In this document: one piece after another, positions 1 through 5,655 of the stretch
Numbering within the stretch: the stretch's first letter is position 1
Layout: each line of letters starts with the position of its first letter
Assembly: GCA_946480655.1 (NCBI GenBank)
Contig: CAMLKN010000158.1
Span: forward strand, 1-5,655
DNA from: an uncultured Devosia sp.
Lineage (GTDB): Bacteria > Pseudomonadota > Alphaproteobacteria > Rhizobiales > Devosiaceae
Direction: 5' to 3'
DNA length: 5,655 nt
The notes under the pieces: model-generated
Database searches by the model: none
Seen by the model: the letters and a program-made list of their open reading frames with translations, nothing else
What the model was told of the DNA's origin: nothing
Translations under genes and position numbers: made by a program

Positions 1-333
1 CGCCGCCTCGTCGGTGACCGGGTGACGCCCGAGCATATGCAATATGGCGCCACCGGCCCCATGGCCCTGACCCATTACGTGGCGGCGCATGGATTGACGG
101 ATAAGGTGCGCCCCGCGGCCACCTTCTACCCCGTGCCCTATGAGGGCATTCCCGCGCTGATGAAATCGGGCTCGCCGCTGGATGAGGCCATCAAGCCCGA
201 GACCTTGGGCATTCACCTCTGGCGCAGCCAGCTCACCGATCGCGGCCGCGCCGGCCTGCCATTGCCGGAGCCTGGCAGTGCGCTCGCCGCCCTCTGCGCC
301 GCCGAGGCACTCGACCCGGCGTCGATCGGCTAA
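1..333 (+). CDS. Putative glycosyltransferase, C-terminal part (5' end outside window)
   Basis: The frame is open from the first base and ends at TAA 331-333, leaving 110 C-terminal residues. A GTG at 22 could be mistaken for a start, but coding continues upstream of it, so the gene is cut by the window edge. The visible part has a TGPMALTHYV segment (about residues 18-27), an FYPVPY segment and a later GIHLWRSQLTDRG segment. A 'TGP..LT' stretch followed by 'FYP' and then 'HLW' is typical of the C-terminal half of GT32 / alpha-1,4-glycosyltransferase (Gb3-synthase-like) proteins, where the late His-Leu-Trp lies near the sugar-nucleotide site. The catalytic DxD region would be upstream and is not visible, so family and substrate are uncertain. 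The neighbouring gene, which converges on it, is also a glycosyltransferase, which supports a surface-polysaccharide setting. The two stop codons overlap in the four bases 330-333. Confidence 0.55.
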   Translation, partial: RRLVGDRVTPEHMQYGATGPMALTHYVAAHGLTDKVRPAATFYPVPYEGIPALMKSGSPLDEAIKPETLGIHLWRSQLTDRGRAGLPLPEPGSALAALCAAEALDPASIG

Positions 334-1223
334 CGCTCAAGCCGGAGCGTCCGTCGCCACCATCGCTTCCAGCGATGCCGCGCAAAGCGGTAGAACAGGT
401 CGTTGGTCATCACATGCCGGTACCAACGCGCATAGGCCGTGCTGCGGAGAATGCCCGCCATGATCCCCCAGGGCTTGGCCTTGAGGGTAAAATGCAGGAT
501 CGCCGGGTCCAGCGCTTCATGGGCCGGATGAGCATCGATCGTGTTCCAGCGCCAGGGCAGCTGGAACCAGCGATTGCGGAAGATCAGGTTGAGCAGGTCC
601 TGGTCGAAATAGAGTTTTGAGAGCACGCCGCGCTGCTCAAGAGCGGAAATTTCAGCCGCCAGATCCATTTCACGCCACTGGTTCAGGTCCATCACCAGCA
701 TGCCGGAATTGAAATAGGGATCGGCGCCATCGAACAGGCCGGCATTCTGCGTCATGTCGCGCCGCAGCGCGATGAACGGCGCCAGCGCATCGCGTACGGC
801 CCCCAAGGGTTGGCCGCCCAGGTCCATGCCATAAAGCTCTTCGATGGCCGCCCGCACCATCATGTCGCAATCGAGATAGATCACCCGCTCAACCTCTGCG
901 GGCAGCAGTTGCGGCAGCAGCATGCGGGCATAGACAATCTTCGGCCAGCGCCCCCCCTGTGGAAGCCGCGCCACGAAAGCGTCGAACTGGGGCATTTCGG
1001 CCATGCTGTAGAAGCGCAGCGTTGCCCCGAACTCGGCCGGTATTTTCTCCAGGTCTGCCCGATGCTCCGCGCTGAGCGGCAGGTGCAACAGGTGGAAGAC
1101 CAGCTCCTTGCGTCGCTTTGTCGAAATGCAGATCGAGCGCATGAGCGCATAGGCGGGCGCCCAGAAATTGTCATCAAAGGTCAGGGCAATATGCAGCGCC
1201 ATGGGCCGTCCCGCTTTATCCAT
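330..1223 (-). CDS. Glycosyltransferase family 8 protein (LPS/polysaccharide glycosyltransferase-like)
   Basis: This 297-residue protein is the usual length for a single-domain GT8 enzyme, which transfers glucose or galactose from UDP-sugars with retention of configuration. The features run in family order: an N-terminal beta strand with 'IALTFDDNF' (residues 12-20, nucleotide binding), the metal-binding DxD motif D118-C119-D120 inside 'VIYLDCDMMV', 'PYFNSGMLVMDLNQWR' (169-184), 'DQDLLN' (207-212) and 'ILHFTLKAKPW' (242-252) with the conserved His244. No signal peptide or membrane helix is seen. The C-terminus, rich in Arg and Trp (about 283-297), could hold the enzyme at the inner membrane, as proposed for WaaJ-type LPS transferases. 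The start is uncertain. The ATG at 1223 has AAGGG four bases upstream; the ATG at 1202 (Met8) would put the start directly before the first beta strand, as in many homologues. The acceptor cannot be read from the sequence; LPS core or capsule is an inference. Confidence 0.9.
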   Translation of the reverse strand: MDKAGRPMALHIALTFDDNFWAPAYALMRSICISTKRRKELVFHLLHLPLSAEHRADLEKIPAEFGATLRFYSMAEMPQFDAFVARLPQGGRWPKIVYARMLLPQLLPAEVERVIYLDCDMMVRAAIEELYGMDLGGQPLGAVRDALAPFIALRRDMTQNAGLFDGADPYFNSGMLVMDLNQWREMDLAAEISALEQRGVLSKLYFDQDLLNLIFRNRWFQLPWRWNTIDAHPAHEALDPAILHFTLKAKPWGIMAGILRSTAYARWYRHVMTNDLFYRFARHRWKRWWRRTLRLER

Positions 1224-1246
1224 GCAGCCCTTGGGCCTCTCGACCG

Positions 1247-1275
1247 CTTTTCCACGCTGCCCCTCGTCAGGTCAA
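1247..1275 (-). promoter_or_regulatory. Weak candidate promoter for the GT8 gene
   Basis: On the minus strand, TTGACC (1275 to 1270) matches five of six bases of the sigma-70 -35 consensus. Seventeen bases further on lies GAAAAG (1252 to 1247), a poor -10 element, followed by about 23 bases to the ATG at 1223. Only the -35 half is convincing, so this is a tentative call. It lies on the far side of the divergent region from the operator-like palindrome at 1340-1356. Confidence 0.2.
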
Positions 1276-1339
1276 CAGGCTTCGCATCTGACATCCAGCC
1301 CGCCAGGCAACCTCCAGCGCGCCAGCTGCATTCTCCTAC

Positions 1340-1361
1340 TTGCGAATGATTTGCAATTGCA
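1340..1361. promoter_or_regulatory. Fur-family (Mur-like) operator upstream of sitA
   Basis: TTGCGAATGATTTGCAA (1340-1356) is an 8-1-8 inverted repeat centred on G1348 with a single mismatched pair (G1344 against T1352). It overlaps a perfect 10-bp palindrome, TGCAATTGCA (1352-1361), so three TTGC-type half-sites lie within 22 bases. It ends 40 bases before the sitA start, where a repressor would block transcription. In Rhizobium, Agrobacterium and Brucella, the Fur homologue Mur represses sitABCD or mntH at AT-rich palindromes of this TTGCAAAT-like kind when manganese is sufficient. Assigning the site to Mur is an inference from the sequence and the downstream genes. Irr or MntR binding cannot be excluded, and no regulator gene is in the window. 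I could not place a convincing -35/-10 pair, although TTGCGA at 1340 could serve as a -35 covered by the operator. Confidence 0.65.
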
Positions 1362-1385
1362 TTACGTCTCTGCGCATCGAGATCC

Positions 1386-1390
1386 TGGAG
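1386..1390 (+). promoter_or_regulatory. Ribosome binding site deciding the sitA start
   Basis: TGGAG lies six bases before the ATG at 1397, good Shine-Dalgarno spacing. The in-frame ATG at 1340 has no comparable site and would place the first codons inside the operator palindrome. It would also add 19 residues ahead of a complete signal peptide. The site therefore fixes the start at 1397. Confidence 0.75.
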
Positions 1391-1396
1391 TTGTCC

Positions 1397-2287
1397 ATGC
1401 ACCGTCGCTTAGCTACCACCCTCATTCTGCTCGCGCCGCTCGCCTTTGCTCTTCCCGTCGTGGCGCAGGAGCGCATCAAGGCCGTCACCAGCTTCACCAT
1501 CCTGGCCGACATGGCGGCCAATGTGGCGGGGGATGTCGCCGACGTCGTGTCCATCACAAAGCCGGGCGCCGAGATCCACAACTACCAGCCGACGCCGGGC
1601 GATCTGGTCGCGGCGCAGGATGCCGACCTGATCCTGTGGAACGGGCTCAACCTCGAGCAATGGTTTGCCCAGTTCCTCGACAACCTTCCCGATGTGCCCA
1701 GCGCCGTGCTGACCGCCGGCATCGAGCCGATGGGCATTGGCGAAGGCCCCTATGAGGGCAAGCCGAACCCCCATGCCTGGATGTCGCCCACCGACGCCCT
1801 CGTCTATGTCGAAAATATCCGCGCCGCCTTCGTCAAGGCCGATCCGGCCAACGAGGCCGTCTACAACGCCAATGCGGCGGCCTATTCGGCCGAGATTACC
1901 GCCACGGTCGAGCCGATCCGCGAGGCCTTGGCCGCCATTCCCGAGGAGAAGCGCTGGCTCGTGACCTCGGAGGGCGCCTTCTCCTACCTGGCGCGCGATT
2001 TCGGCCTCAAGGAGCTCTATCTCTGGCCGATCAATGCCGACCAGCAGGGCACGCCCAAGCAGGTCCGCGACGTCATCGATGCGGTCCGCGAGCATGACAT
2101 TGGGGTGGTCTTTTCAGAATCGACCATCTCCTCCAAACCCGCCGAGCAGGTGGCGCGTGAGACTGGTGCCCGCTATGGCGGCGTGCTCTATGTTGACTCG
2201 CTCTCCGAAGCCGACGGCCCGGTTCCGACCTATCTCGATCTGCTCCGGGTGACGACGCAGACCATTGCTGCAGGATTGACCCAGTGA
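1397..2287 (+). CDS. sitA: Periplasmic Mn/Fe-binding protein of ABC importer (SitA)
   Basis: This 296-residue cluster A-I (TroA/PsaA/ZnuA fold) solute-binding protein captures Mn(II), perhaps Fe(II), in the periplasm and hands it to the SitCD channel. It begins with a Sec signal peptide: MHRR, a hydrophobic stretch at about 5-20, and likely cleavage after Ala23 (V-V-A|Q). There is no lipobox cysteine, so it should be soluble. The four expected ligands are present: His61 ('AEIHNYQP'), His126 ('NPHAWMSP'), Glu192 ('TSEGAFSYL') and Asp267 ('YVDSLS'). Spacings of 65, 66 and 75 residues are close to those of PsaA (72, 66, 75, from memory). Glu as third ligand, rather than His, and the absence of a His-rich loop argue for Mn/Fe over Zn. 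It is the first gene of a four-gene operon behind a Fur-like operator. Its TGA overlaps the next start codon (GTGA, 2284-2287). The metal actually carried is an inference. Confidence 0.93.
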   Translation: MHRRLATTLILLAPLAFALPVVAQERIKAVTSFTILADMAANVAGDVADVVSITKPGAEIHNYQPTPGDLVAAQDADLILWNGLNLEQWFAQFLDNLPDVPSAVLTAGIEPMGIGEGPYEGKPNPHAWMSPTDALVYVENIRAAFVKADPANEAVYNANAAAYSAEITATVEPIREALAAIPEEKRWLVTSEGAFSYLARDFGLKELYLWPINADQQGTPKQVRDVIDAVREHDIGVVFSESTISSKPAEQVARETGARYGGVLYVDSLSEADGPVPTYLDLLRVTTQTIAAGLTQ

Positions 2288-3162
2288 AAGACAATACCGG
2301 CCCGGGCATTGCCATCAACGATATCACCGTTGCCTACCGCAATGGCACGACGGCCCTCAAGCATGCCAGTTTCACCAGCCCGCGCGGTTCGATAACCGCG
2401 CTGGTTGGAGTCAATGGGGCCGGCAAGTCCACCATCTTCAAGGCGATCATGGGCTTCGTGCCGCTGGCGGGCGGCTCGATCTCCATCCTCGGAGAGACGG
2501 GACGACAGGCCCAGCGACAGAACCGGATTGCCTATGTGCCGCAAGCCGAGGAAGTGGACTGGAACTTCCCGGTCCTGGTCGAGGACGTCGTCATGATGGG
2601 CCGGTTCGGGCACATGAACCTGCTGCGCATTCCGCGCCCCGTCGACCACCTCAAGGTCGCGGCGGCGCTGGCCCGCGTCGACATGACCGGCTTTGCCAAG
2701 CGCCAGATCGGTGAACTCTCGGGCGGGCAGAAGAAGCGCGTCTTCCTCGCCCGCGCTTTGGCGCAGGAAGGCGAGGTCATCCTCCTCGACGAGCCCTTCA
2801 CCGGCGTCGACGTCAAGACCGAGGATGCCATCATCGCCCTGCTGCGCGCCCTGCGCGACGAGGGCAAGGTGATCCTGGTATCCACCCACAATCTGGGCTC
2901 AGTGCCCGAGTTCTGTGATCGCACGGTGCTGGTCAAGGGTACGGTCCTGGCTTCTGGCCCGACCGAGGAAGTCTTCACCCGCGAAAAGCTCGAAGAGGCC
3001 TTTGGCGGTGTGCTGCGCCACTTCGTCCTGTCGGGCCCTGGCCTGCACGACGACGACGATCCGCGCCACCTGTCGGTCCTCACCGATGATGAGCGGCCGC
3101 TCGTCTTCTACGGCGAAAAGGGCCGTGAGACGCAGCAGAAATCGGGGCCGGCCGATGATTGA
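2284..3162 (+). CDS. sitB: ATP-binding protein of Mn/Fe ABC importer (SitB)
   Basis: This 292-residue cytoplasmic ATPase powers metal import through SitC/SitD. The motifs are complete and in order: Walker [10 protein letters not shown] (42-50), Q-loop Gln87 in '[10 protein letters not shown]', signature LSGGQ (145-149), Walker B 'VILLDEP' with Asp169 and Glu170, D-loop 'GVD' (174-176) and switch His202. 'VDWNFP' after the Q-loop is typical of the Mn/Zn-type ATPases. The start is GTG 2284, overlapping the sitA stop, with AGGA eight bases upstream; no ATG before Walker A fits better. After the ATPase core (about residue 245) there is a roughly 45-residue tail with His255, Asp256-259 and His262 ('HDDDDPRH') and then '[11 protein letters not shown]'. 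I believe similar tails occur in alphaproteobacterial SitB proteins, but their role is not known to me. The stop overlaps the sitC start by eight bases, suggesting translational coupling. Confidence 0.95.
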   Translation: MKDNTGPGIAINDITVAYRNGTTALKHASFTSPRGSITALVGVNGAGKSTIFKAIMGFVPLAGGSISILGETGRQAQRQNRIAYVPQAEEVDWNFPVLVEDVVMMGRFGHMNLLRIPRPVDHLKVAAALARVDMTGFAKRQIGELSGGQKKRVFLARALAQEGEVILLDEPFTGVDVKTEDAIIALLRALRDEGKVILVSTHNLGSVPEFCDRTVLVKGTVLASGPTEEVFTREKLEEAFGGVLRHFVLSGPGLHDDDDPRHLSVLTDDERPLVFYGEKGRETQQKSGPADD

Positions 3163-4009
3163 TCTCCTGCTCGAGCCCTTTTCCTACAACTACATGGTCA
3201 ATGCCATGTGGGTCTCGGCCCTGGTCGGGGGCGTCTGCGCCTTTCTTTCGGCCTATCTCATGCTCAAGGGGTGGTCGCTCATCGGCGATGCGCTGAGCCA
3301 TTCCATCGTTCCGGGCGTTGCTGGAGCCTATATGCTGGGCCTGCCGTTTTCGCTCGGCGCCTTCATTTCCGGCGGTCTGGCCGCAGTCGCCATGCTCTTT
3401 CTCAGCCAGCGCACCAAGCTCAGGGAGGATGCGGTCATCGGCCTCATCTTCACCGGCTTCTTTGGCCTGGGCCTGTTCATGGTATCGCTCTCGCCCACCT
3501 CGGTTGACGTGCAGTCCATTGTCCTGGGCAATATCCTGGCCATCACCCCCGAGGACACGCTGCAACTGGTACTCATCTCTGTGGTGACGCTGGGTGTCAT
3601 GCTGGTGATCTGGAAGGACCTCATGGTCACCTTTTTCGACGAGAGCCACGCCCGCTCGATCGGGTTGAGGACCACCTGGCTCAAGGCCATCTTCTTCACC
3701 CTCCTCAGCGCCGCCACCGTGGCAGCCATGCAGACCGTGGGGGCCTTCCTCGTCATCGCCATGGTCGTCACGCCCGGTGCCACGGCCTATCTCCTCACCG
3801 ACCGCTTTCCGCGCCTGATCATCATCGCCATTGCCGTCGGAGTGCTCTCCTCGCTGGTCGGGGCCTATCTCAGCTACTTCCTTGATGGGGCGACCGGCGG
3901 CATCATCGTGGTCCTGCAGACCCTGGTCTTCCTCCTGGCCTTCGTCTTTGCCCCCAAGCATGGCTGGCTGGCGGCGCGCCGTCGCGTTGCCCGGGAGAGT
4001 GCACTATGA
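3155..4009 (+). CDS. sitC: Mn/Fe ABC importer permease (SitC)
   Basis: This 284-residue ABC-3 family (PF00950-type) inner-membrane permease forms half of the metal channel. Hydrophobic segments lie at about 16-37, 52-83 (probably two), 92-112, 134-153, 178-210 (probably two), 220-241 and 247-267, consistent with eight or so helices. Family hallmarks are '[13 protein letters not shown]' (37-49), with Asp45 and His49 in or near the membrane, '[12 protein letters not shown]' (160-171), the cytoplasmic stretch likely to contact the ATPase, and '[19 protein letters not shown]' (193-211). The ATG at 3155 is chosen because it overlaps the sitB stop (ATGATTGA, 3155-3162), has CGGGG seven bases upstream, and starts just before the first helix. 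The frame stays open further upstream only inside sitB and yields an unrelated Arg/Ser-rich sequence. It is paralogous to the next gene, as expected for SitC/SitD pairs. Confidence 0.93.
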   Translation: MIDLLLEPFSYNYMVNAMWVSALVGGVCAFLSAYLMLKGWSLIGDALSHSIVPGVAGAYMLGLPFSLGAFISGGLAAVAMLFLSQRTKLREDAVIGLIFTGFFGLGLFMVSLSPTSVDVQSIVLGNILAITPEDTLQLVLISVVTLGVMLVIWKDLMVTFFDESHARSIGLRTTWLKAIFFTLLSAATVAAMQTVGAFLVIAMVVTPGATAYLLTDRFPRLIIIAIAVGVLSSLVGAYLSYFLDGATGGIIVVLQTLVFLLAFVFAPKHGWLAARRRVARESAL

Positions 4010-4839
4010 CCACGATCCTCGATTGGCTCGCCTGGCCCTTCCAGTTCCCCTTCATGGTTCAGGCCATGGTCATTTCCGTGCTGGTCGCGATCCCGACCGC
4101 GCTGCTCTCGTGCTTCCTCGTCCTCAAGGGCTGGTCGCTGATGGGCGATGCCATTTCCCATGCCGTGCTGCCAGGGGTGGTCCTGGCCTATATGGTCGGC
4201 CTGCCGCTGGGGGTAGGGGCCTTCATCGCCGGCATGGTCTGCGCCCTCTCGGTGGGCTTCCTCAAGGAGAATTCCCGCATCAAGGAAGATACGGTCATGG
4301 GCGTGGTCTTTGCCGGTCTCTTCGGGCTCGGCATCGTGCTCTACACCGCCATCACCACCGATGTGCACCTGGACCATATCCTTTTCGGCAATATGCTCGG
4401 CGTCGATCGCGGCGACGTCACGCTGGCTTTGGTCATAGCCCTTGTGGTCGTGGCAGCCGTCGCCGCCAAGTGGCGCGATCTCATGCTCTTCATCTTCGAT
4501 CCGCAGCAGGCGGGGGCCATCGGGCTCAATACGCGGGTGCTCCACTATGGCCTCCTCGTCATGATCTCGCTGACCATTGTCAGCGCGCTGCAGGCGGTCG
4601 GCATCGTGCTGGTCATTGCCCTCCTGATCGCCCCCGGCGCCATTGCTTTCCTCATTACCCGGCGTTTCGGGATCATGCTGCTGGTGGCGGTGGGCGTATC
4701 GGTGACCTGCAGCCTCCTGGGCGTCTATCTCAGCTTCTTCATCGACAGCGCCCCGGCACCCACCATCGTGCTGCTGATGAGCGCCTGCTTCGTGGTGGCC
4801 TTCCTCGTGACGCAACGGCGGAGCGTGGCCGCGGTCTGA
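4006..4839 (+). CDS. sitD: Mn/Fe ABC importer permease (SitD)
   Basis: This second ABC-3 family permease, 277 residues, pairs with SitC to make the inner-membrane channel. It carries the same landmarks: 'LKGWSLMGDAISH' (40-52, with Asp48 and His52), 'IFDPQQAGAIGL' (163-174) as the likely ATPase-contacting stretch, and 'LQAVGIVLVIALLIAPGAIA' (195-214). 'HLDHILFGNMLGV' (121-133) is characteristic of SitD/YfeD-type subunits and helps separate it from SitC. About eight hydrophobic segments are visible, and the C-terminus is short and basic (QRRSVAAV). The ATG at 4006 overlaps the sitC stop in ATGA and has GGGAG eight bases upstream. It is the last gene of the operon; the stop is at 4837-4839 and a hairpin follows 35 bases later. 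Two distinct permease genes fit Sit/Yfe/Mnt systems, whereas ZnuABC-type zinc systems normally use one. Confidence 0.93.
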   Translation: MTTILDWLAWPFQFPFMVQAMVISVLVAIPTALLSCFLVLKGWSLMGDAISHAVLPGVVLAYMVGLPLGVGAFIAGMVCALSVGFLKENSRIKEDTVMGVVFAGLFGLGIVLYTAITTDVHLDHILFGNMLGVDRGDVTLALVIALVVVAAVAAKWRDLMLFIFDPQQAGAIGLNTRVLHYGLLVMISLTIVSALQAVGIVLVIALLIAPGAIAFLITRRFGIMLLVAVGVSVTCSLLGVYLSFFIDSAPAPTIVLLMSACFVVAFLVTQRRSVAAV

Positions 4840-4874
4840 GATTTATCCCCGACCCGGCCATCGCCCGCCAAACT

Positions 4875-4899
4875 GGGCTCCAGTTCACTCCTGGAGCCC
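4875..4899 (+). terminator. Hairpin after sitD (possible terminator) overlapping the next gene's RBS
   Basis: GGGCTCCAG (4875-4883) and CTGGAGCCC (4891-4899) form a perfect 9-bp GC-rich stem with a 7-base loop, followed by only three T residues (4900-4902) and then C. The position just after the sit operon suggests termination or protection of the mRNA 3' end. The T-run is short, so intrinsic termination may be inefficient. The 3' arm contains GGAG (4893-4896), the Shine-Dalgarno sequence of the gene starting at 4904. Any transcript reading through from sitD would therefore fold that site into the stem. Confidence 0.65.
4893..4896 (+). promoter_or_regulatory. Ribosome binding site of the tail-like gene, inside the hairpin stem
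   Basis: GGAG lies seven bases before the ATG at 4904, so this start is well supported. All four bases are paired in the 4875-4899 stem. A transcript starting downstream of about 4880 would lack the 5' arm and leave the site free; a read-through transcript would not. Confidence 0.6.
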
Positions 4900-4903
4900 T
4901 TTC

Positions 4904-5655
4904 ATGAACGACACAGCCCGCCTTTCCCTGCCCTTCATCATGGCCGGACAGGCCCTCAAGCACATCACCCACAATGATGCCCTCAACCGGCTCGATGCGC
5001 TGGTGCAGCCGGTGGTGGAATCCACGGCGCTGGCCACGCCACCGGTTTCTCCGCTGCCCGGCGAGGCCTGGGTCGTCCCCGGCGGCGCAACCGGTGCCTG
5101 GGCCGGCCACAGTGGCGAGATCGCCGCCTGGCAGGATGGCGCCTGGAGCTTTTTCGACCCGGCCGAAGGCTGGCAGGTCTTCGACCGCGCCAGCGACGCG
5201 CTGCTGATCTTTTCCGGCAGCGCCTGGATCGCGGTGGCCGCCACCGGCGCGGGCCTGCCTCGCCTGGGCGTCAATGCCAGCGCGGATGCGACCAACCGTC
5301 TGGCGGTCGCCTCGGCTGCGACGCTCCTCACCCATGACGGCGCCGGACACCAGCTCAAGCTCAACAAGGCCTCGGGCGGCGATACGGCCAGCCTGCTGTT
5401 CCAGTCCAACTGGTCGGGGCGGGCGGAAATGGGCCTGATGGGCGACAATCATTGGCGCATCAAGGTGAGCCCCGACGGCTCTGCCTGGAGCGATGCTCTT
5501 GCGGTGGATGCCAGCACGAACGCCGTGAGCGTGACGGGCGTGCTGCGCCCTGTTGCCGACAATGCCGTCACGCTCGGTGCCAGCGGCGCGCGCTGGTCCG
5601 CCGTCTGGTCGGCCACCGGCACGATCCAGACCTCGGATGCGCGAGACAAGACGTC
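4904..5655 (+). CDS. DUF2793-type phage tail/tail-fibre-like protein, 3' end outside window
   Basis: The frame is open from ATG 4904 to the window end: 250 codons plus two bases, no stop. Residues about 8-95 match my recollection of DUF2793, a domain of alphaproteobacterial phages and prophage remnants: 'LPFIMAGQALKHITHNDALNRLDALV' split over 8-34, then 'GEAWVVPGGATGAWAG' (53-68) and 'IAAWQDGAWSFFDP' (73-86). A middle region, 'LGVNASADATNRLAV' (121-135) to 'NKASGGDTASLLFQ' (154-167), resembles repetitive beta-rich tail-fibre sequence. The last residues, 'TLGASGARWSAVWSATGTI' (223-241) then 'QTSDARDK' (242-249), look like the lead-in to a peptidase S74 intramolecular chaperone domain, which trimerises and then cleaves itself off tail spikes. 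That domain is almost wholly outside the window, so it is an inference. No signal peptide is seen. Codon use resembles the neighbours. No other phage gene is visible. Confidence 0.8.
   Translation, partial: MNDTARLSLPFIMAGQALKHITHNDALNRLDALVQPVVESTALATPPVSPLPGEAWVVPGGATGAWAGHSGEIAAWQDGAWSFFDPAEGWQVFDRASDALLIFSGSAWIAVAATGAGLPRLGVNASADATNRLAVASAATLLTHDGAGHQLKLNKASGGDTASLLFQSNWSGRAEMGLMGDNHWRIKVSPDGSAWSDALAVDASTNAVSVTGVLRPVADNAVTLGASGARWSAVWSATGTIQTSDARDKT

Noticed and set aside
1266..1292. GTCAG...CTGAC inverted repeat in the divergent region
   Set aside because: Only 5-bp arms with a 17-base gap, common by chance. It has no T-run and no resemblance to a known operator.
810..1349. A 179-codon open frame on the plus strand opposite the GT8 gene
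   Set aside because: GT8 motifs (DxD, FNSG, DQDLLN) are unambiguous on the minus strand. The plus frame has no family features and runs into the operator region.
1340..1396. Upstream ATG at 1340 as the start of sitA
   Set aside because: It would translate the operator palindrome, has no ribosome binding site, and would put 19 extra residues before a complete signal peptide. The ATG at 1397 has TGGAG at six bases.
1409..2095. A 228-codon open frame on the minus strand opposite sitA
   Set aside because: sitA has a signal peptide, all four metal ligands and a good ribosome binding site. The antisense frame has no motifs.
3080..3961. A 293-codon open frame on the minus strand opposite sitC
   Set aside because: It is antisense to a clear permease gene. 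Its translation is dominated by Asp, Glu, Gly, His and Gln with no recognisable domain, as expected from the reverse complement of membrane-protein codons in GC-rich DNA.
3874..4815. A 313-codon open frame on the minus strand opposite sitD
   Set aside because: It has the same low-complexity Asp/Glu/His/Gly composition, antisense to an unambiguous SitD permease. It also straddles the sitC/sitD junction, which no real gene needs to do.
1397..4839. A zinc importer (ZnuABC) identity for the operon
   Set aside because: Glu as third ligand, no His-rich loop, two different permease genes and gene order A-B-C-D all favour the Sit/Yfe/Mnt type.
4739..5452. A 237-codon open frame on the minus strand across the sitD end and the tail-like gene
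   Set aside because: The plus-strand frame from 4904 has recognisable DUF2793-like segments and a ribosome binding site. The antisense frame shows none and would cross two genes and the hairpin.
4840..5655. A complete prophage or tailocin in the window
   Set aside because: Only one tail-like gene, itself truncated by the window edge, is visible. There is no integrase, attachment repeat, capsid, lysis or regulatory gene.

Overview
The window is GC-rich and gene-dense, with four tightly overlapping metal-transport genes. It looks like an alphaproteobacterial chromosome, most likely Hyphomicrobiales (a Devosia- or Rhizobium-like organism). That placement is an inference from three things: the protein style, a SitABCD-type operon preceded by a Fur/Mur-like palindrome, and a DUF2793-type tail protein, a family I know mainly from alphaproteobacterial phages and prophage remnants. 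No rRNA, tRNA, CRISPR array or insertion sequence is visible.

Layout. Positions 1-333 (+) hold the C-terminal end of a putative glycosyltransferase. It converges on, and overlaps by 4 bases, a complete family 8 glycosyltransferase on the minus strand (330-1223). A divergent intergenic region (1224-1396) follows. It carries a 17-bp near-perfect inverted repeat (1340-1356) with an overlapping 10-bp palindrome, best read as a metal-responsive Fur-family (Mur) operator. Positions 1397-4839 (+) are a four-gene ABC importer operon in sitABCD order: periplasmic binding protein, ATPase and two paralogous permeases. All junctions overlap (4, 8 and 4 bases). A hairpin at 4875-4899 closes the operon, and the 3' arm of that hairpin contains the ribosome binding site of the next gene. 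That gene (4904 to the window end, +) encodes a DUF2793-type phage-tail-like protein and runs off the edge just as an S74-like C-terminal chaperone domain appears to begin.

How the genes work together. The binding protein has the four metal ligands His61, His126, Glu192 and Asp267 with spacing typical of Mn/Fe-type cluster A-I proteins, and it has no His-rich zinc loop. The operon is therefore expected to import Mn(II), possibly also Fe(II), with the ATPase driving a SitC/SitD membrane channel. The operator would shut the operon off when metal is plentiful. The two glycosyltransferases on the left probably belong to surface polysaccharide or lipopolysaccharide synthesis and have no evident link to metal uptake. 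The tail-like gene on the right is either the edge of a phage-derived locus or a solitary domesticated tail-fibre gene; the window cannot decide.

Most of the window is ordinary. The observations most worth checking are the operator architecture, the hairpin that would hide the tail gene's ribosome binding site, and the isolated tail-fibre gene directly behind a metal importer.
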